Positions 1 through 11,457 of a stretch of DNA of 64,000 nt are shown here, in pieces. Positions within the stretch are counted from its first letter, which is position 1; every line of letters starts with the position of its first letter. The translations under genes and the position numbers were made by a program. The notes below the pieces were generated by a model, which worked only from the letters and a program-made list of their open reading frames with translations, ran no database searches and was not told the origin of the DNA. Source of the stretch: Macrotrachela quadricornifera (Eukaryota; Rotifera; Eurotatoria; Philodinida; Philodinidae); the NCBI GenBank assembly GCA_022393335.1, contig JAJEKB010020311.1, positions 200,701-264,700 of the forward strand. The letters run 5' to 3'.

Positions 1-51
1 ACGAATTGATGTCAGCACATTCACACTGCTTTGTTCTGCCAAATGCGTCTA

Positions 52-1355
52 CTAAGATCTGACCAAAAGTTCGTGCACTGCTATTGCCAGTTTCTTAGAC
101 CAATTAACATTGGACTTATTTTTTTCATAACTAAATAGTGGAAGGTCTTTCCTACAATAATATGTATAGCAACTCGTTTTTGAAGTTGGTCACAACATTT
201 TGTTCAGATAAATATAATTCGACCCAAAAAAAATGGATAATGAATATAATCGATACTATATTAGAATTCGAACTATTTTGGGAATAGCTCCAAAGACAAT
301 CCACGAGGAACTAGCAACAGCTTTAGGGCCTGATGCTCCAGCATATCGAACAGTTGCAAAGTGGGCCGAACGTTTCCGTGAAGGAAGAGAAGATGTCAAT
401 GATGATCCTCGATCCGATCGTCCGGTTTCCGAACTTACAGATGAAAATATTGAATTGGTACGACAGGTTATTAGCAATGATCCACATTCAACTTATGATG
501 ATATTATAGCTGAGACATTTTGTCTCTCACGGTACAATCGAACGAATTATCCATGATCATCTCAAGATGAGAAAAGTTACATCACGTTGGGCGTCCCATT
601 AACTAACTGCTGAACAAAAGAAAGGACGAGTTAAACTTTGTCGTGAAAATTTGGCCAAATTTCGTGCTGGTTCTTGGCGGTTATGTGACATTATTGAAGG
701 CGATGAGACTTGGACTTACCACTGACAGATTGGTCGCAAGTCAACAAATGATAGCTGGATTGCCGAAGGTCAATCACCAGCAACTATAGTTCGTCGAGGC
801 AGATTTGTACCAAAATATTTATTCTGTATATTCTTTAAATCAAATAGTTCTGTTCTTGTACATGCTGTTGATAAAGGCGAGACTATTAATCATACTTATT
901 ATATTGAAAATTGTCTCAAGCTCGTTGTTAAGGAAATATGGAAACAAAGAAGGTAAAATGGTACAAAAGGTATAAAACTGCTTCATGATGATGCTGAACC
1001 CCATCGCCATTCAGATGTTATTAACTATTAAAACAGAAGAAGGTATCAATATAATGCCGCATCCATCATATTTGACCTGACCTTGCACCATGTGATTATT
1101 GGCTAAACTATTATTTCAAGAACCGTTTAACTGATCAACCAGATGAAAAATCTTTGGCTCGCGCGGTTTCCAAGATAGTAAAAAATATTTCAGAAGAAGA
1201 GTTTAAAAAAACTTTTGACAAATTGTTGGAAAGAATGGAACTTTGTATAAGTAATCATGGTGACTACTTTGAACATTTTATGAAATAAAATTAAAACTTT
1301 CTCTTTATCTTCATATTTTTCTCTATCGATGCACGAACTTTTGATCAGACCTAAG
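52..1355 (+). mobile_element. Mariner-like transposon copy with terminal inverted repeats (dead)
   Basis: The left end CTAAGATCTGACC... at 52 is matched in inverted orientation at the right end, which finishes at 1355. The paired stretches 49-77 and 1330-1358 agree at 26 of 29 positions, and the element is bounded by TA dinucleotides at 50-51 and 1356-1357, the usual mariner target duplication. Length is about 1.3 kb, normal for the family. The only coding content is the broken transposase described separately. Confidence 0.88.
233..1288 (+). pseudogene. Mariner-type transposase pseudogene
   Basis: This is the remains of a cut-and-paste transposase. The first 100 codons (233-530) hold the helix-turn-helix DNA-binding half, with motifs such as VAKWAERFREG and DDPRSDRPV. 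The catalytic half then follows in other frames: GDETWTYH (first Asp) near 700-722, LLHDDAEPH (second Asp, in place of the usual HDNARPH) near 980-1005, and TDLAPCDYW (third Asp) near 1075-1105, ending with the stop at 1286-1288. Breaks that can be seen are a frameshift near 530, a TAA at 600-602, a TGA at 723-725, and further frame changes near 955 and 1030. It cannot make an active enzyme. Family assignment is secure from the three Asp motifs; the subfamily is not determined. Confidence 0.88.
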
Positions 1356-1667
1356 TAGTTTCCAAATGTGTCCTACTATATCTCTATCAAGCTCATAGCC
1401 TGCTTAACATATATTTTCCTATACCTTATACAATCTTGTAAGCAAGTAAGAATACGATATTTAAAATGTTCTATTTTTTTTAAAACCTACGTAAGTCTGT
1501 TTGGGAATGAAGACAGAAGAGAAAAAGCAAATAAATGTGTTTTCAAAATAAAGCACACTTCTCAATCTGCCATTTTTTCCCATGCAGCAAAATCATTTCA
1601 TTATGCATACGGATAAATAAAAGAACATTGCCGCATTTTCTTGATAACGAAACGTTTTTCATTTTCA

Positions 1668-2820
1668 ATGCTTTGCAAAGCTATATTCGTATCTGCACTA
1701 CTATGTGCACTGGTCTCGATTGCTAAAGGTACTATATTCTTTATACTGTTCACTTTATTAGTTTGACCTCTTCTTAAAACTGAAATCGCTAATCCTCGCC
1801 ATATATAAAATAATATTAACTCATAATTTGCTTTCTTACAGCTCATCAAGCAGCCTGGTCTAAAGGTATGTACTGTATGAAAGTACGTAAGCAAAGACTC
1901 ATTTACTGTAAAATTTTTTCTTCAAATTTTTGTTAACTTATAGGGACTTCCAGGAAAAGATGATTGGAACAATATGTTACCCGTCAGTCCTCAATATATG
2001 CTCACGAAAAAAGACTGGTGGTTTCAACACGATCGAGGATGTGACAAAGCCCCACCACCGCCTGGGGACTACCTTGAACTACCTGCAGGAGGTTCTTTCA
2101 CTGTTGAAATTGCTCAAAATCGTGCTTTCACCTCCTTCAATAAAAATCGAAAATTCAATGGCTATTATGGTGGTCCCCAACAACTTACAAGAGGTCATGA
2201 GGAATGTGTTATCGATCCTAATTTACATACTCCAAGTCAAGCTTTAGCTCCAGGAACAGCTTTTGCTATCTCCTATCAGAACAGTATTGACAAAGTGACA
2301 CCGGAAAATTTGGTAGTCTTCACTATAAGATATCATACACCCTGGCAAAGAGTGACCTCGTACGATGTACCAAAAGATTTACCTCCTTGTCCTCCAGGTG
2401 GTTGTACATGTGCATGGGGGTGAGTGAACGTTTTTATAATTTTAAATCGGCAGTATGTTCTTAATTATTTTTGAGTTTCTTCCCGTCTTTAAATATTTTT
2501 TTCCATTTTATAATTCAGCTTCTAATATATTTTCTTTTTTTTCTGATACTAGATGGATTCCAATGGGATGCGGTCAACCCAACATGTATATGCAAGGCCA
2601 TAAATGTATCGTCACCCGCTCAACTTCTACCAGAAAACTGGCAGTAGCCAAACCACCAGTGTATTGTGAAGATGATCATTCAAAATGTGTAAAGGGAGCA
2701 AAACAAATGATCTTCTATCAACAATTAGATGGAAATAATGTCATAAACCCACCAAAAATGCCAACCTACAACGCACGTATGGGATTCTCAGATGGTGCAC
2801 AGAATGATATTTTTGAATGA
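1668..2820 (+). CDS. Secreted AA14-like lytic polysaccharide monooxygenase (four exons)
   Basis: Exons read as 1668-1728, 1842-1882, 1944-2419 and 2553-2820, all with GT/AG borders, giving about 281 residues. Residues 1-21 form a signal peptide ending AKA; the next residue is His (HQAAWSKGMYC), so cleavage would expose an N-terminal His as copper monooxygenases require. In mature numbering the other copper-site candidates are His108 (in PNLHT) and Tyr184 (in QPNMYMQG), close to the His1/His99/Tyr176 pattern I recall for fungal AA14 enzymes, which attack xylan on cellulose. Further family-like segments are DWWFQHDRGCD, LELPAGGSFTVE, HTPW, GGCTCAW and a final GAQNDIF. Cysteines are abundant, as in secreted proteins. 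An AATAAA lies at 2881-2886. Introns show it is a nuclear eukaryotic gene; a fungal origin by transfer is plausible but not tested. The start is the first Met of the open frame and gives a clean signal peptide. Confidence 0.82.
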
Positions 2821-2886
2821 TTGGACGGATGGTGCAGACTAAATTTGTTGTTATTTGTTCTTATTGTTTTGTAGGAAAGAAATAAA

Positions 2887-4532
2887 AAGTCGGCATCGAC
2901 CAAAACGGTCAAAAAACAGCAGTGGACAATTGTACACAGACGTTGGGGAAATTGTTCCCGTTTATGGAGAAATGCTTCACCTCACAAAATATCATACATA
3001 TTAAAGAGAAATGGAAAGGAAAAAATATATATACATATACAAACATAATCCATTGTATGATATCCCGCATAACCTTAAATTTTCAACGAAATGATTTTTT
3101 TGCAATGGAAAATGATTCTTCTTCCTAAGCGAAACTGTTGTACTATGTACCTTTGTCCATAAAGTAACTCAAATCATATAATAAATACGATGCTAGCATT
3201 ATTTTCTAACAACAGTTAAATCTTTCAAATGGAGTAAATAAATTTTTCTTTCTTCTTAGCTTTCAGCTGGATAATAGAGTAGGACATTATTTATTGTATC
3301 TACCCTCGAATGATAAGGCACGATTAACTTTGCTCATTCCATTAGCGAACCGAAACATATATAACAGAAACAAAATATATCCCACAGAATATGCCTTATA
3401 AAATATCATCTATATTTCCACTAAAACTAAACACTTAACCTCTTTTACAAAAAAATTCTTAACTTCTTTCTTGAAATCTTCCACTTCAATTTATTCACGG
3501 GCAATTCTATAAAAAGTTTCACTTGATATTTAATACATTTTCACAGACAAAACCCGGCTTATGCTGAATACTAACCTCAGGTAAAACATTCTCGATTTCT
3601 GCCAAATCTATTTTATTTCCATTTCTACGTATAAATGCGGTCTGGCTAAATAACTTCTACTTGAAATATCACTATTTTTGTTACGAATCCCCATTTCTGC
3701 CTGAAACTTCCTCTACATGAAACGAAACACAATAGAAAATTTTAAATTTTCCTCTAATTTAATTCAACTCCACTTTATAAGCGGAGACGTCCTTGAACTA
3801 TTGAAGCTGCAAATACAACCGTTTCCAATAGCACAATTCCTTTTCTACTTGAAATTCCTATTACGCTACAAAACAAAAAAAACGAACTTCACGATTTTTC
3901 TTTATTTTCTCTCCATTTCTATTTATACCTTGCGATGTTGATTCACCATTTCTGCCTAAAAAATGATTATATCTGCTGGAAAAAATCCATTTCTGCTTAA
4001 AACTCGCCTTAAGATGAAAAAAAATAAAAGAAAAATTATCCATTTCTCCTTATAAGTAGGGATATTGATCGACAATTTTTGCCTGCAAAATGCCTCAACA
4101 TTTACTTCATAAAAGAGATTCTGCTTGATTTTTTGAGGTTAAAGCATTTCTCTTTGAAGTGGAACAACTTCTCTCTACAGGAGGGAAATGGTCCAGCCTC
4201 TCCTTGTGGCAATAAAAAAAATCTTTACGTAATAAAAAATCTGATTCTTATCAATCCTCCACCTTTGTTGCAGCCAATATTCTCTAGACAGAATTCATTC
4301 ATCGTGACAGCAGAACGAGCGTGAATGTAAGCGTAAATTCGTCTGCATGTAACGTACGAAGGACACATTAAAGATATCATTAGAATATGCAGTAACGCGA
4401 AGAAAAAATACACGAATGCGTCGTATCAATATATTTGACAAAGTATGCAAAAGAAGAACATTTGAGACGAAAGAAATGCAAAGAAAAAGAATACTTATCG
4501 ACAAAGAGCACGCGTATATATTGTCGTAGGGA
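2887..4532. other. Gene-free A+T-rich stretch
   Basis: No convincing coding region on either strand. Between about 3540 and 4090 the pyrimidine-rich phrase 'ccatttctgcc' and variants recur irregularly, which looks like a decayed simple or tandem repeat. Short open frames here have no recognisable protein character. Confidence 0.5.
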
Positions 4533-4645
4533 GTATTAGTAATTTATACGAACATCACAAACACTCAACTTTTGAAAACCGCACGAAGTGTCCGCTTATA
4601 AACACCCACACCTTGGTGAGTTATGTTCGCATAAATTACTGATAC
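4533..4645. repeat. Small inverted-repeat element (MITE-like), 23-bp arms
   Basis: Arm 4533-4555 (gtattagtaatttatacgaa...) and arm 4623-4645 are inverted copies matching at 21 of 23 positions, around a 67-bp centre with no open frame. No target duplication was clear. Confidence 0.6.
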
Positions 4646-5505
4646 CCTGAAAAGTTGCATGCTATATACAGGCAAGAAGATCACACATCTCTAGGGATTG
4701 CCCGTCACATAATGATGTTTCAAAGTAACGTAAATATATATATATTTCAAACGAAAATATCACATGCAACCGTCGCATTATTATCCTGAGAAATGGTTCT
4801 AGCTATGTCGACAATATACACTGCTATAATATGCTTTTTATTAAACGAAAGAAATATATGTTATTTATTAAAAATAATAAAACTATAAATAATATTCTAA
4901 TTAGGTTCTTGACAACATCACATGTTTTTTTTCCATTATATTGTGTATCTTTGGCTGACTTTCAAACACCTCGGGATCTTATAATTACATACGTTGTTAT
5001 AATAGAGATTAGTGTTATTGCTTCGATTCTTCTAGGCGTATTATTCATTTCGATTTTATTTCTCACTTGTGAATTTTGTGTGTATCTTTCTCTTTTATTA
5101 GCATTTTATTTTACTATCGTGTTGATATTCAACAATCATTCATAGGTTTAAGATTAAACTATAGTAAAGTCTTCTAGCAAACTGATTAAAAAAACTACAA
5201 GTACGACCCAAATGTCAGAGAACTAAATATTTCTATTTGACAAGAACTTACCGTGAGTCAGAGTATAGTTAATTGCCAAAAATGATATTTTTTCCATTTT
5301 TATTAACTGTAAATATTTCAACTTCGTCGATTGAGATTTTCATATAAACTAAAGAAACAATTATTTTATTTTCATCTTCACTTATATTTTTGGCTTTCAG
5401 ATTCTACATTGAATTAATTCAATGAAGTTCGCTACTTTTTATTAGTTTCAGTTTTTGATAATTAACAATATTTTGATGTGCTTGAAATTTTTTCATATTA
5501 TATCA
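4646..5505. other. Gene-free A+T-rich stretch
   Basis: Holds one 104-codon hydrophobic open frame (4831-5145, plus) with two or three possible membrane spans. The composition is what A+T-rich random sequence gives, and there is no homology signal or splice context, so it is not called as a gene. Confidence 0.45.
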
Positions 5506-5592
5506 TTTATTTTAATAAGAAAAAAAAACAAATTGTTCGAAGATATTACACAGTCCGTATGCTGTCTTTTCGAAGATCCTTTCATTCTATGA

Positions 5593-6624
5593 TCAATCAC
5601 CTTTCCAACCAGTTTTTCTCAACCATTGTTCAAAGGTATTTAAACTAGTTAATTTTTGTCCATTTGTCCAATCTTTATCTTTTCCATAATAACCATATTC
5701 TTCAAACCATTTATACATACCAAACATATCATCTTGTGCACTTTTCGACGACCATTTAAGTGCTGCTCGAAATTCTTCTTCTGTTAATGTTTTCGATATA
5801 GCTGGAATACCAGTTACTTTGGTAAAAATTTTTGGTATATGTTCAAAAGTAATATCTTCACTACATATACATATATCTTGACCAACAAATTTCTCCGGAT
5901 TTTCTAATATTTCACGAACAATAGGACCGATATCATCAATATCGACTAAGTGTACTTTTGCTTTTTGATCCATTGGAAATGCAAATACAACTGTACCATC
6001 ATCTAATTTTGGTAATTTTCCAAATTTTTGCCAGTTTTGCATATAACATCCAGGTTCGACATAGATTGTTTTTAAGTTTGGATGTTTTTCCTTGATGTAA
6101 TCACTTATTTTAGCCTTCTGTGAAAAATGTGGTACATCTCTAAAATAGATATTAATGTAAGTATTTTATAAATAGAGTGAGTGTTCACTTACAATTTTTC
6201 ATCACTTAGTTTGTTTACATCTTCTACGGTACTAAATATGTAATATGGAATATTAAGTAAAGCAGCAGTATCAGCCATAATAGTACCTTGTTGTATTTCA
6301 ATTTCAGGTTGATCAGGTTGTGCCCAATAATCAGTTAAAGCAAAGATAGCCCATGAATCTTTGAATGCACGTTTTACATCATCACTTTTCGACAGATCAT
6401 ATGTAAACATTTCAATATCATCACTCAAACGCTTTACGGCTTGTGCTTTGTCACTTGTTGAATCACGTGTTAATCCACGAATCTTTTGAAAAAATAAATA
6501 GGAACACATTTTTATGTAATAGCTTCATTACCTTATATTTGCCTCTTTCAACTAATGATCGGACTACAGCTCCTCATTGAGCTCCAGTTGCTCCTACAAC
6601 AGTTACCAATTTGCGAGAGGCCAT
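5593..6624 (-). pseudogene. NmrA-like NAD(P)-binding protein gene, three exons, one nonsense codon
   Basis: On the minus strand the exons are 6624-6532, 6482-6193 and 6139-5593, with good GT/AG borders, giving 309 codons, a normal length for NmrA-like proteins (atypical short-chain dehydrogenases that sense NAD(P) redox state). The N-terminal Rossmann strand and loop read KLVTVVGATGAQ, then codon 17 is TGA (6574-6576) where the family has Gly of GATGAQGG. The rest is intact: FALTDYW, the IYVEPGCYM segment typical of the family, a substrate-side region ending GWKGD, and a stop at 5593-5595. A polyadenylation signal (AATAAA, minus) lies at 5506-5511. Because splice sites and 290 further codons are undamaged, this is a very young pseudogene, a polymorphic null allele, or a base error (GGA read as TGA). 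Downstream initiation would lose the nucleotide-binding loop. Confidence 0.85.
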
Positions 6625-6670
6625 TTTAAATCGCCAATGAAGTATATTATAGTATACAACTTTTCTTTCT

Positions 6671-6836
6671 CTATATATAGTGTTAAGTGACAACATTATA
6701 TATGCATCACTTCTTTCCCTTACTCTTTCTCTTTCAATGTCACCATATATGTATATCCCATCTATATGTTCTTTCGTTCTCTCACTCTCATGACGTCATG
6801 TATGTTTGTTCATCAGGTCATCATTTCATGACGTCA
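6671..6836 (-). promoter_or_regulatory. Probable promoter region of the NmrA-like gene: TATA-like box and two CRE palindromes
   Basis: Upstream of the minus-strand start at 6624 there is a palindromic TATA-like ctatatatag (6671-6680) and, farther out, two identical TGACGTCA palindromes at 6791-6798 and 6829-6836, the classic CREB/ATF bZIP site. Both sit in the longer match catgacgtcatg and are 38 bp apart. Function is inferred from sequence only. Confidence 0.4.
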
Positions 6837-7289
6837 TGTGTTCTTCCATCGTGTCATATGGGTTCTTCTAGTCCTTTTTTGTAAATCTTTTTTAACACGT
6901 ATATATAGCTGTACATTTGTACAATAAAACACACTTATACATTTGTGTTATAATCGAAAACAACTCTCTTATCTGATAATCCAGCTGCTAAGTGGTTCGA
7001 CCACTTTTCAATAGTTACGTTGGTAACTGTTTTTCTTTTCTTCATTTTTTTGCTGCATCCTACACATGGATCTCAGTCAGTGATGAAGGCAGCATTACGA
7101 ATGAAAAAAAAGTGGCCTTCGAAAGTACACAACAAAAAGAACGAACGATATGCATGAGTAGGGTGACATCAAACTACCAAAAAGAATTTTTTTTTCGTTT
7201 TTCACTTCTAGACAGGGCATTTTTATTCAACAAACAGAGTTTAAATATATATATATTGAACTATAATAGAAAATATTATTTTGAACTAA
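6837..7289. other. Gene-free stretch
   Basis: A+T-rich with several short open frames that carry no recognisable motif. Nothing else seen. Confidence 0.4.
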
Positions 7290-7633
7290 TTAATTGAGTT
7301 GTGCACGAAAGTTGAATTGATCTGGAGGAGCTGTGTCTCCATTAAGCGTGAAATCGCACCATGTACCATCTTGTTGAATATAATTGGCCCATTTGAAATC
7401 GGTAGTAGCAAACGATGAGAGAATGCCAAATAACCGTCGAGAGATCATTAATTCAAGTTTCTTACCTCTCGCAGCGTAAGGTATGTCAGCGAATTTTGTT
7501 CATACATACGAACTACCGGATGAGTCGTAATGATTGCGCCAATTAGTATTTTGAGGATATCGCAGCACAAATAAATCGTAGAGTCCTCATTTTTTTTAAA
7601 AAGATGCATCATGAAATTCGTTACAAGAATCAC
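7290..7633 (-). pseudogene. Decayed C-terminal gene fragment, unrecognised, with a frameshift
   Basis: Two minus-strand frames join near 7495 to give protein-like sequence. The upstream part reads DILKILIGAIITTHPVVRMYEQ (split here between frames: ...THPVVRMYEQ ends the first), and the downstream part contains ARGKKLELMISRRLFG, TTDFKWANYIQQDG and a C-terminal NFRAQLN before TAA at 7290-7292. Amino acid composition and continuity across the shift suggest a real gene end that has lost about one base. I do not recognise the family. No upstream exon was found before the foldback element at 7.96 kb. Confidence 0.4.
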
Positions 7634-7959
7634 AATGAGAAATTCTATTGAGTTAGTTCAACGAATTTTTCATAAGGCTAAAAGTGAAGCACTGTATGAT
7701 AGTGAAAAATTCCATTATTATGAGAGTGAGAAAAATGAAAATAACGTTTCAAAATAGTCTTCTTCAGACTGCAAACAAGAAATTATAATGATATAATCAC
7801 TTGCTTTTCAAAAAACAATTGAAATGAAATATGAGAAAAATCATGAATGTTCATGAAAAATATGATCGCCATTATGTTGTTCAACTGCACGAACTCTTTG
7901 AAGAAAAAAGTCGATCACATTGCGAATATAGCCGTGCATATGCCGAAATTTTTTCTTTC

Positions 7960-8300
7960 TAACCTTTTTCCGAGTCCTCGAAGAACGTTTCGATGGGTTC
8001 TCCGATGCCCATCAAACGCTCAAATCGAGTCTTCGAAGTGACATTTTCTGCTGGGTTGAGTACACGGCGATGGGTTATTCCATTTCGATAAATATGAACC
8101 CATCGAAAAAAATTTCGAGATTTCCAAGGAAGAATTAAAATGAACTATCGAAATGACCCATCTCCACGTGGTCGATCCATCGGAAAATGTCACTCCGAAC
8201 AGTCGATTTGAACGTTCGATGGGCATTGAAAATATAATTCGAGGCATCGAAATACCCATCGACTGTCAGGTTGGGTATGAATATCGATATCGATATCGAT
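7960..8300. repeat. Nested foldback element built on a tcgatgggt motif
   Basis: Outer arms 8004-8054 and 8177-8227 are inverted copies at roughly 84 percent over 51 bp. Inside them a second inverted pair surrounds 'cgatgggtt...ttcgata' (about 8068-8105 against 8135-8165). The phrase cgatgggt or its complement occurs at least six times. No open frame of note; the 3' edge has a (gatatc)n-like run at 8280-8300. Confidence 0.6.
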
Positions 8301-9380
8301 GCCCGATCGTGAGAAAAATACTACTTAAATACGGAAACCCTTTGCATCTGATATTATTAATTGTTATGTATATGACCGTTTGGCTGCTACTCTTTTACAC
8401 AAAACTTTTTCATATTTTATTGTAAACTATAATAATACTGTAAACAACAATGCGAATTTTGATAATAATATTATTTAAGGGCTGTTTCTATTCAAGAAAA
8501 TTTGATCACATTATTCTAAGAATATGATTTTTATTTATTATAATTTTATGGTGACACTCACCTATAAAATCCTAATTTATTGATAAAGCACCAAGTTGTT
8601 GATACAACACTCAATAATAAGTTAATCAAAATAAATAATTAAACAATGATCATCATTTTTAATCGATATCGGTCGAATAATTTAAATCATAGTGATTTGA
8701 TGATTATTATAGTCTTCTCCATGTTTATTTGAACTATATTTAAACTATAGTTTCAAATGGTCATTTTCACCGCGTTACCGACAGACGGACAGACACAGGT
8801 GAATTTACGTTCTGCAGACCCTAGCCTTTCAGTCTAGGGAATACTGAATCTGATTGGCTTGGACGAACAGATAGACAAACTTTATGCATTTTAGCCGGCG
8901 TGTTTAAACGCCATGGAACTCTTTCTTTCACAAAAGGGAATAAGTAATAAACATATAGACAACGATATACGCGTACACACAATTAAATTGAACTGAAAGA
9001 AATACATGAAAAGAGAAACGTGTAGTCATAAATATTCTTAGACAAGAAGTTATACATATATCGATATAGATACCCCTATCTGCTATCTTTCTATTATCAT
9101 ATGAAAAATCTAACCATATTCAAGCCAAATAATTACTCTCCCTAGCAAACTACTAAATATAAAATATTGGCTCTTGATAGCTATCTTATATGAAACCATT
9201 CAGTTCTGTTACGAGTGGTTAACTCTAGATCCTTGGTTAGATGATAATGAAATAGAAATATACTTCTATTACACTTCTGTTCAATTATGAGAAGTCATCA
9301 GCTATATATAGAATGGAACTTCATCCATCTTTAGGAAAGATCCAATAGGTAATCTTGGTAAAACGATCAGGAAAATCTCA
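8301..9380. other. Gene-free stretch with one mobile-element-like motif
   Basis: No gene seen. At 8772-8798 the phrase gttaccgacagacggacaga resembles the subterminal sequence of the Helitron ends at 32.5-32.7 kb, and 8820-8842 has a short perfect hairpin (accctag...ctaggg). It may be a Helitron relic but lacks a clear terminus. Confidence 0.35.
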
Positions 9381-9853
9381 TATATATGTCATCGGCCAAT
9401 CTCGGATTCAGGTCAATCCTGAATATGCCTAGGCCATTATAAGGTCTGAGTTTGAACTATTCCAAACTCGAATCGAGTAAAAACTTTGAGGTAAAACTCA
9501 TTTTTTGTCTTAAAATCAACGTCAGGATTTGGAACTTTTACTTGATACACTGCGAACAAGTGATGACACTTCTATTCTACATAATCAGTAGACAAGCCAG
9601 AGTTGGACTGGAAAAGCTAGATGGAGTTTTATTTGTAATTGCGAACTCCATATGAATATATTCATAACTATTTAAGTCCAGCTTGTACCGATTGATCGGC
9701 TACACGGAAGTGAAGTATCATCACCTGTTCACAGTTTATCAAGTAAAATTGCTGAATCTGACATTGATTTCAGGACAAAAAATGAATTCTATCTCAAAGT
9801 TTTTATTCAATCCAGGATTGACCTGAATCCAAAATTGACCTACGACATATATA
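9381..9853. repeat. Foldback element with arms of about 150-200 bp
   Basis: The left arm 9381-9576 begins tatatatgtcatcgg; the right arm 9708-9853, read on the minus strand, begins tatatatgtcgtagg and stays alignable inward to cttgata(c/a)actg(c/t)gaaca. The left arm carries an extra piece of about 40 bp (near 9430-9470). The central loop has its own smaller inverted repeat (ggact...aagtcc). No coding content. Confidence 0.7.
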
Positions 9854-10149
9854 ACAAAAATAAATCACTTAAAAAGGGAAAAGATGAAACATATGTTATG
9901 TGTAAGAAAAGAAAAATCCAAGTATATATGAATTAATAGGAGTACGAAGAGACGAAAAGAGAAGAAGGAAAATGCCAGATGACCATATACAGGTGTTTGC
10001 AAAAAAACTTGCATATCTTCTTCTAATGGTATCATCGTCTAGATCAAGGTTTCTCGAATTGTTTTTGTAGAGATAAATAGCCCATGTGATTCGAACCGGA
10101 CAAAAACCGCAGGTAGGTCGTCGGTTGACCGTCCGGTGTAATGTGCGCT
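9854..10149. other. Gene-free stretch
   Basis: Nothing recognisable. A ggttcgaatc box on the minus strand near 10090 is not part of a foldable tRNA. Confidence 0.4.
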
Positions 10150-10566
10150 ATACCGGCGGTATACCGCCGGTTTTTTTTGAAAATGGAACATCGTAATAGC
10201 TTATGTTTAAACTGCTGAATAATTTTAAAGTCTGTTAAAACTCTCAAAATCGCTCTGCTTTCGATGGCACTGTATATTGTCGATGCGCTTGAGCTACCTG
10301 TACCAGTCACAGAGCACAAATTGGTCCCAATTTCGAGATCATTTTTTTATTAAAGAGGGCGCTGCAAAAAATTTAATAAGTAAAATATATGAAAAACTGG
10401 TTTCTTTCTCAGTAATTATGAATTTTATTTATTAAAACATTGCAATTCTGAGAGAAAAGAGCCTTTTTGAGCGTCTACAAAGAGAACCGGAGAGTTTAAG
10501 AGCTACCGCCGGTAAAGCGTCGGTATACCGTCGGTATTTTCAGATAACGCGGTATACCGGCGGTAT
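10150..10566. repeat. Element bounded by CCGCCGGTATACCGGCGG-type palindromes
   Basis: The left cluster holds a perfect 20-bp palindrome, accggcggtataccgccggt (10152-10171). The right cluster has three related copies at about 10504-10512, 10519-10537 and 10550-10566. The G+C-rich clusters stand out in an A+T-rich background and bracket about 330 bp without a recognisable gene. Palindromic cggtataccg ends are seen in some non-autonomous hAT-type elements, but the family here is not established. Confidence 0.5.
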
Positions 10567-11359
10567 CAAGAATAAATGTGCGACATGAGAGCCCATGAAG
10601 AGTATTATACGGCAGTAAAATTTGGTATTCCTTTTCCTATCCTTTAGAAGAAGTAAAAAATTAACTTTACTCTTCGTTGAATACCATAAAATCATCTATA
10701 ATCAAAATTTTCAACATTTTTTCACCTCTTCACCTCAAAACTATTAGAGTTCACCAATTTTTTCGGACTTTTTTTTTCTCAGTATTATACTTAAATCTTT
10801 AGAAAAAGTTTGGACATTCACTTATGCGAGTGTCGTCTTAAGCATGAGTCGCTCCATGTCGTACAATAGATGGTAGTCTGCAAGAAGTAGCATAGAATAG
10901 CATAGATCAATATTTTAACCCTTTACCTTCTATTTTCTGACGTAGCAACTACTTACTGATAGGTTCTTGACAAACTTTCTTTCATGTCGCTACGTAATCG
11001 AAAAGAAAATATTCTTATACATGATCAACGTGCAGTATACCCACCAAGGATTTATTTCTCAGAAAAATCACTTCTCTAAGTGTTTATAATGATGAAAAAA
11101 GGATTTACGAGAAAAAAATAATTTTGTGGAAGTATTTTTTCGAAAACACTTGCATGTGATAGAACAGCAAACGAATATCTTACTTGTTCGCTAACAACAA
11201 CTTCTCTTATTAAAAACATCACTCTTCGTCATTCAAGGACACAGCCTATTAAAATCACTGATTCAAAATTTTCTTATAGGAAAAAAAAAGTTGAAGACAA
11301 AGAAATGCGAATAAACACTTATTAAGTTGCTTTCTCATCTCGTCACTTTTCTAACAACT
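10567..11359. other. Gene-free stretch
   Basis: A+T-rich, no convincing open frame, RNA gene or repeat seen. Confidence 0.4.
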
Positions 11360-11457
11360 ACGTCGCAGTTGCACGTTACTGCGGCGCATTGATCGCAATA
11401 AAAAAATCATATATTTAGCTGCGATCGAACTGCGCCAGAATTATGCGTAACTGCGTC
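11360..11457. repeat. Short G+C-rich inverted repeat (MITE-like)
   Basis: Left arm 11360-11397 (acgtcgcagttgcacg...) and right arm 11420-11457 are imperfect inverted copies built on gcgcagttcgatcgca and cgtcgcag, separated by a 22-bp A+T centre. A further copy of cgcagttcgatc follows at 11456-11467. Confidence 0.55.

Noticed and set aside
4831..5145. 104-codon hydrophobic open frame
   Set aside because: Composition as expected from T-rich sequence; no motif, splice context or homology signal.
10060..10110. ggttcgaatc B-box-like word on the minus strand, suggesting a tRNA
   Set aside because: No matching A box, acceptor stem or anticodon stem could be folded around it.
10044..10319. 91-codon minus-strand open frame
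   Set aside because: Runs through the palindrome cluster and has no recognisable domain; treated as chance.
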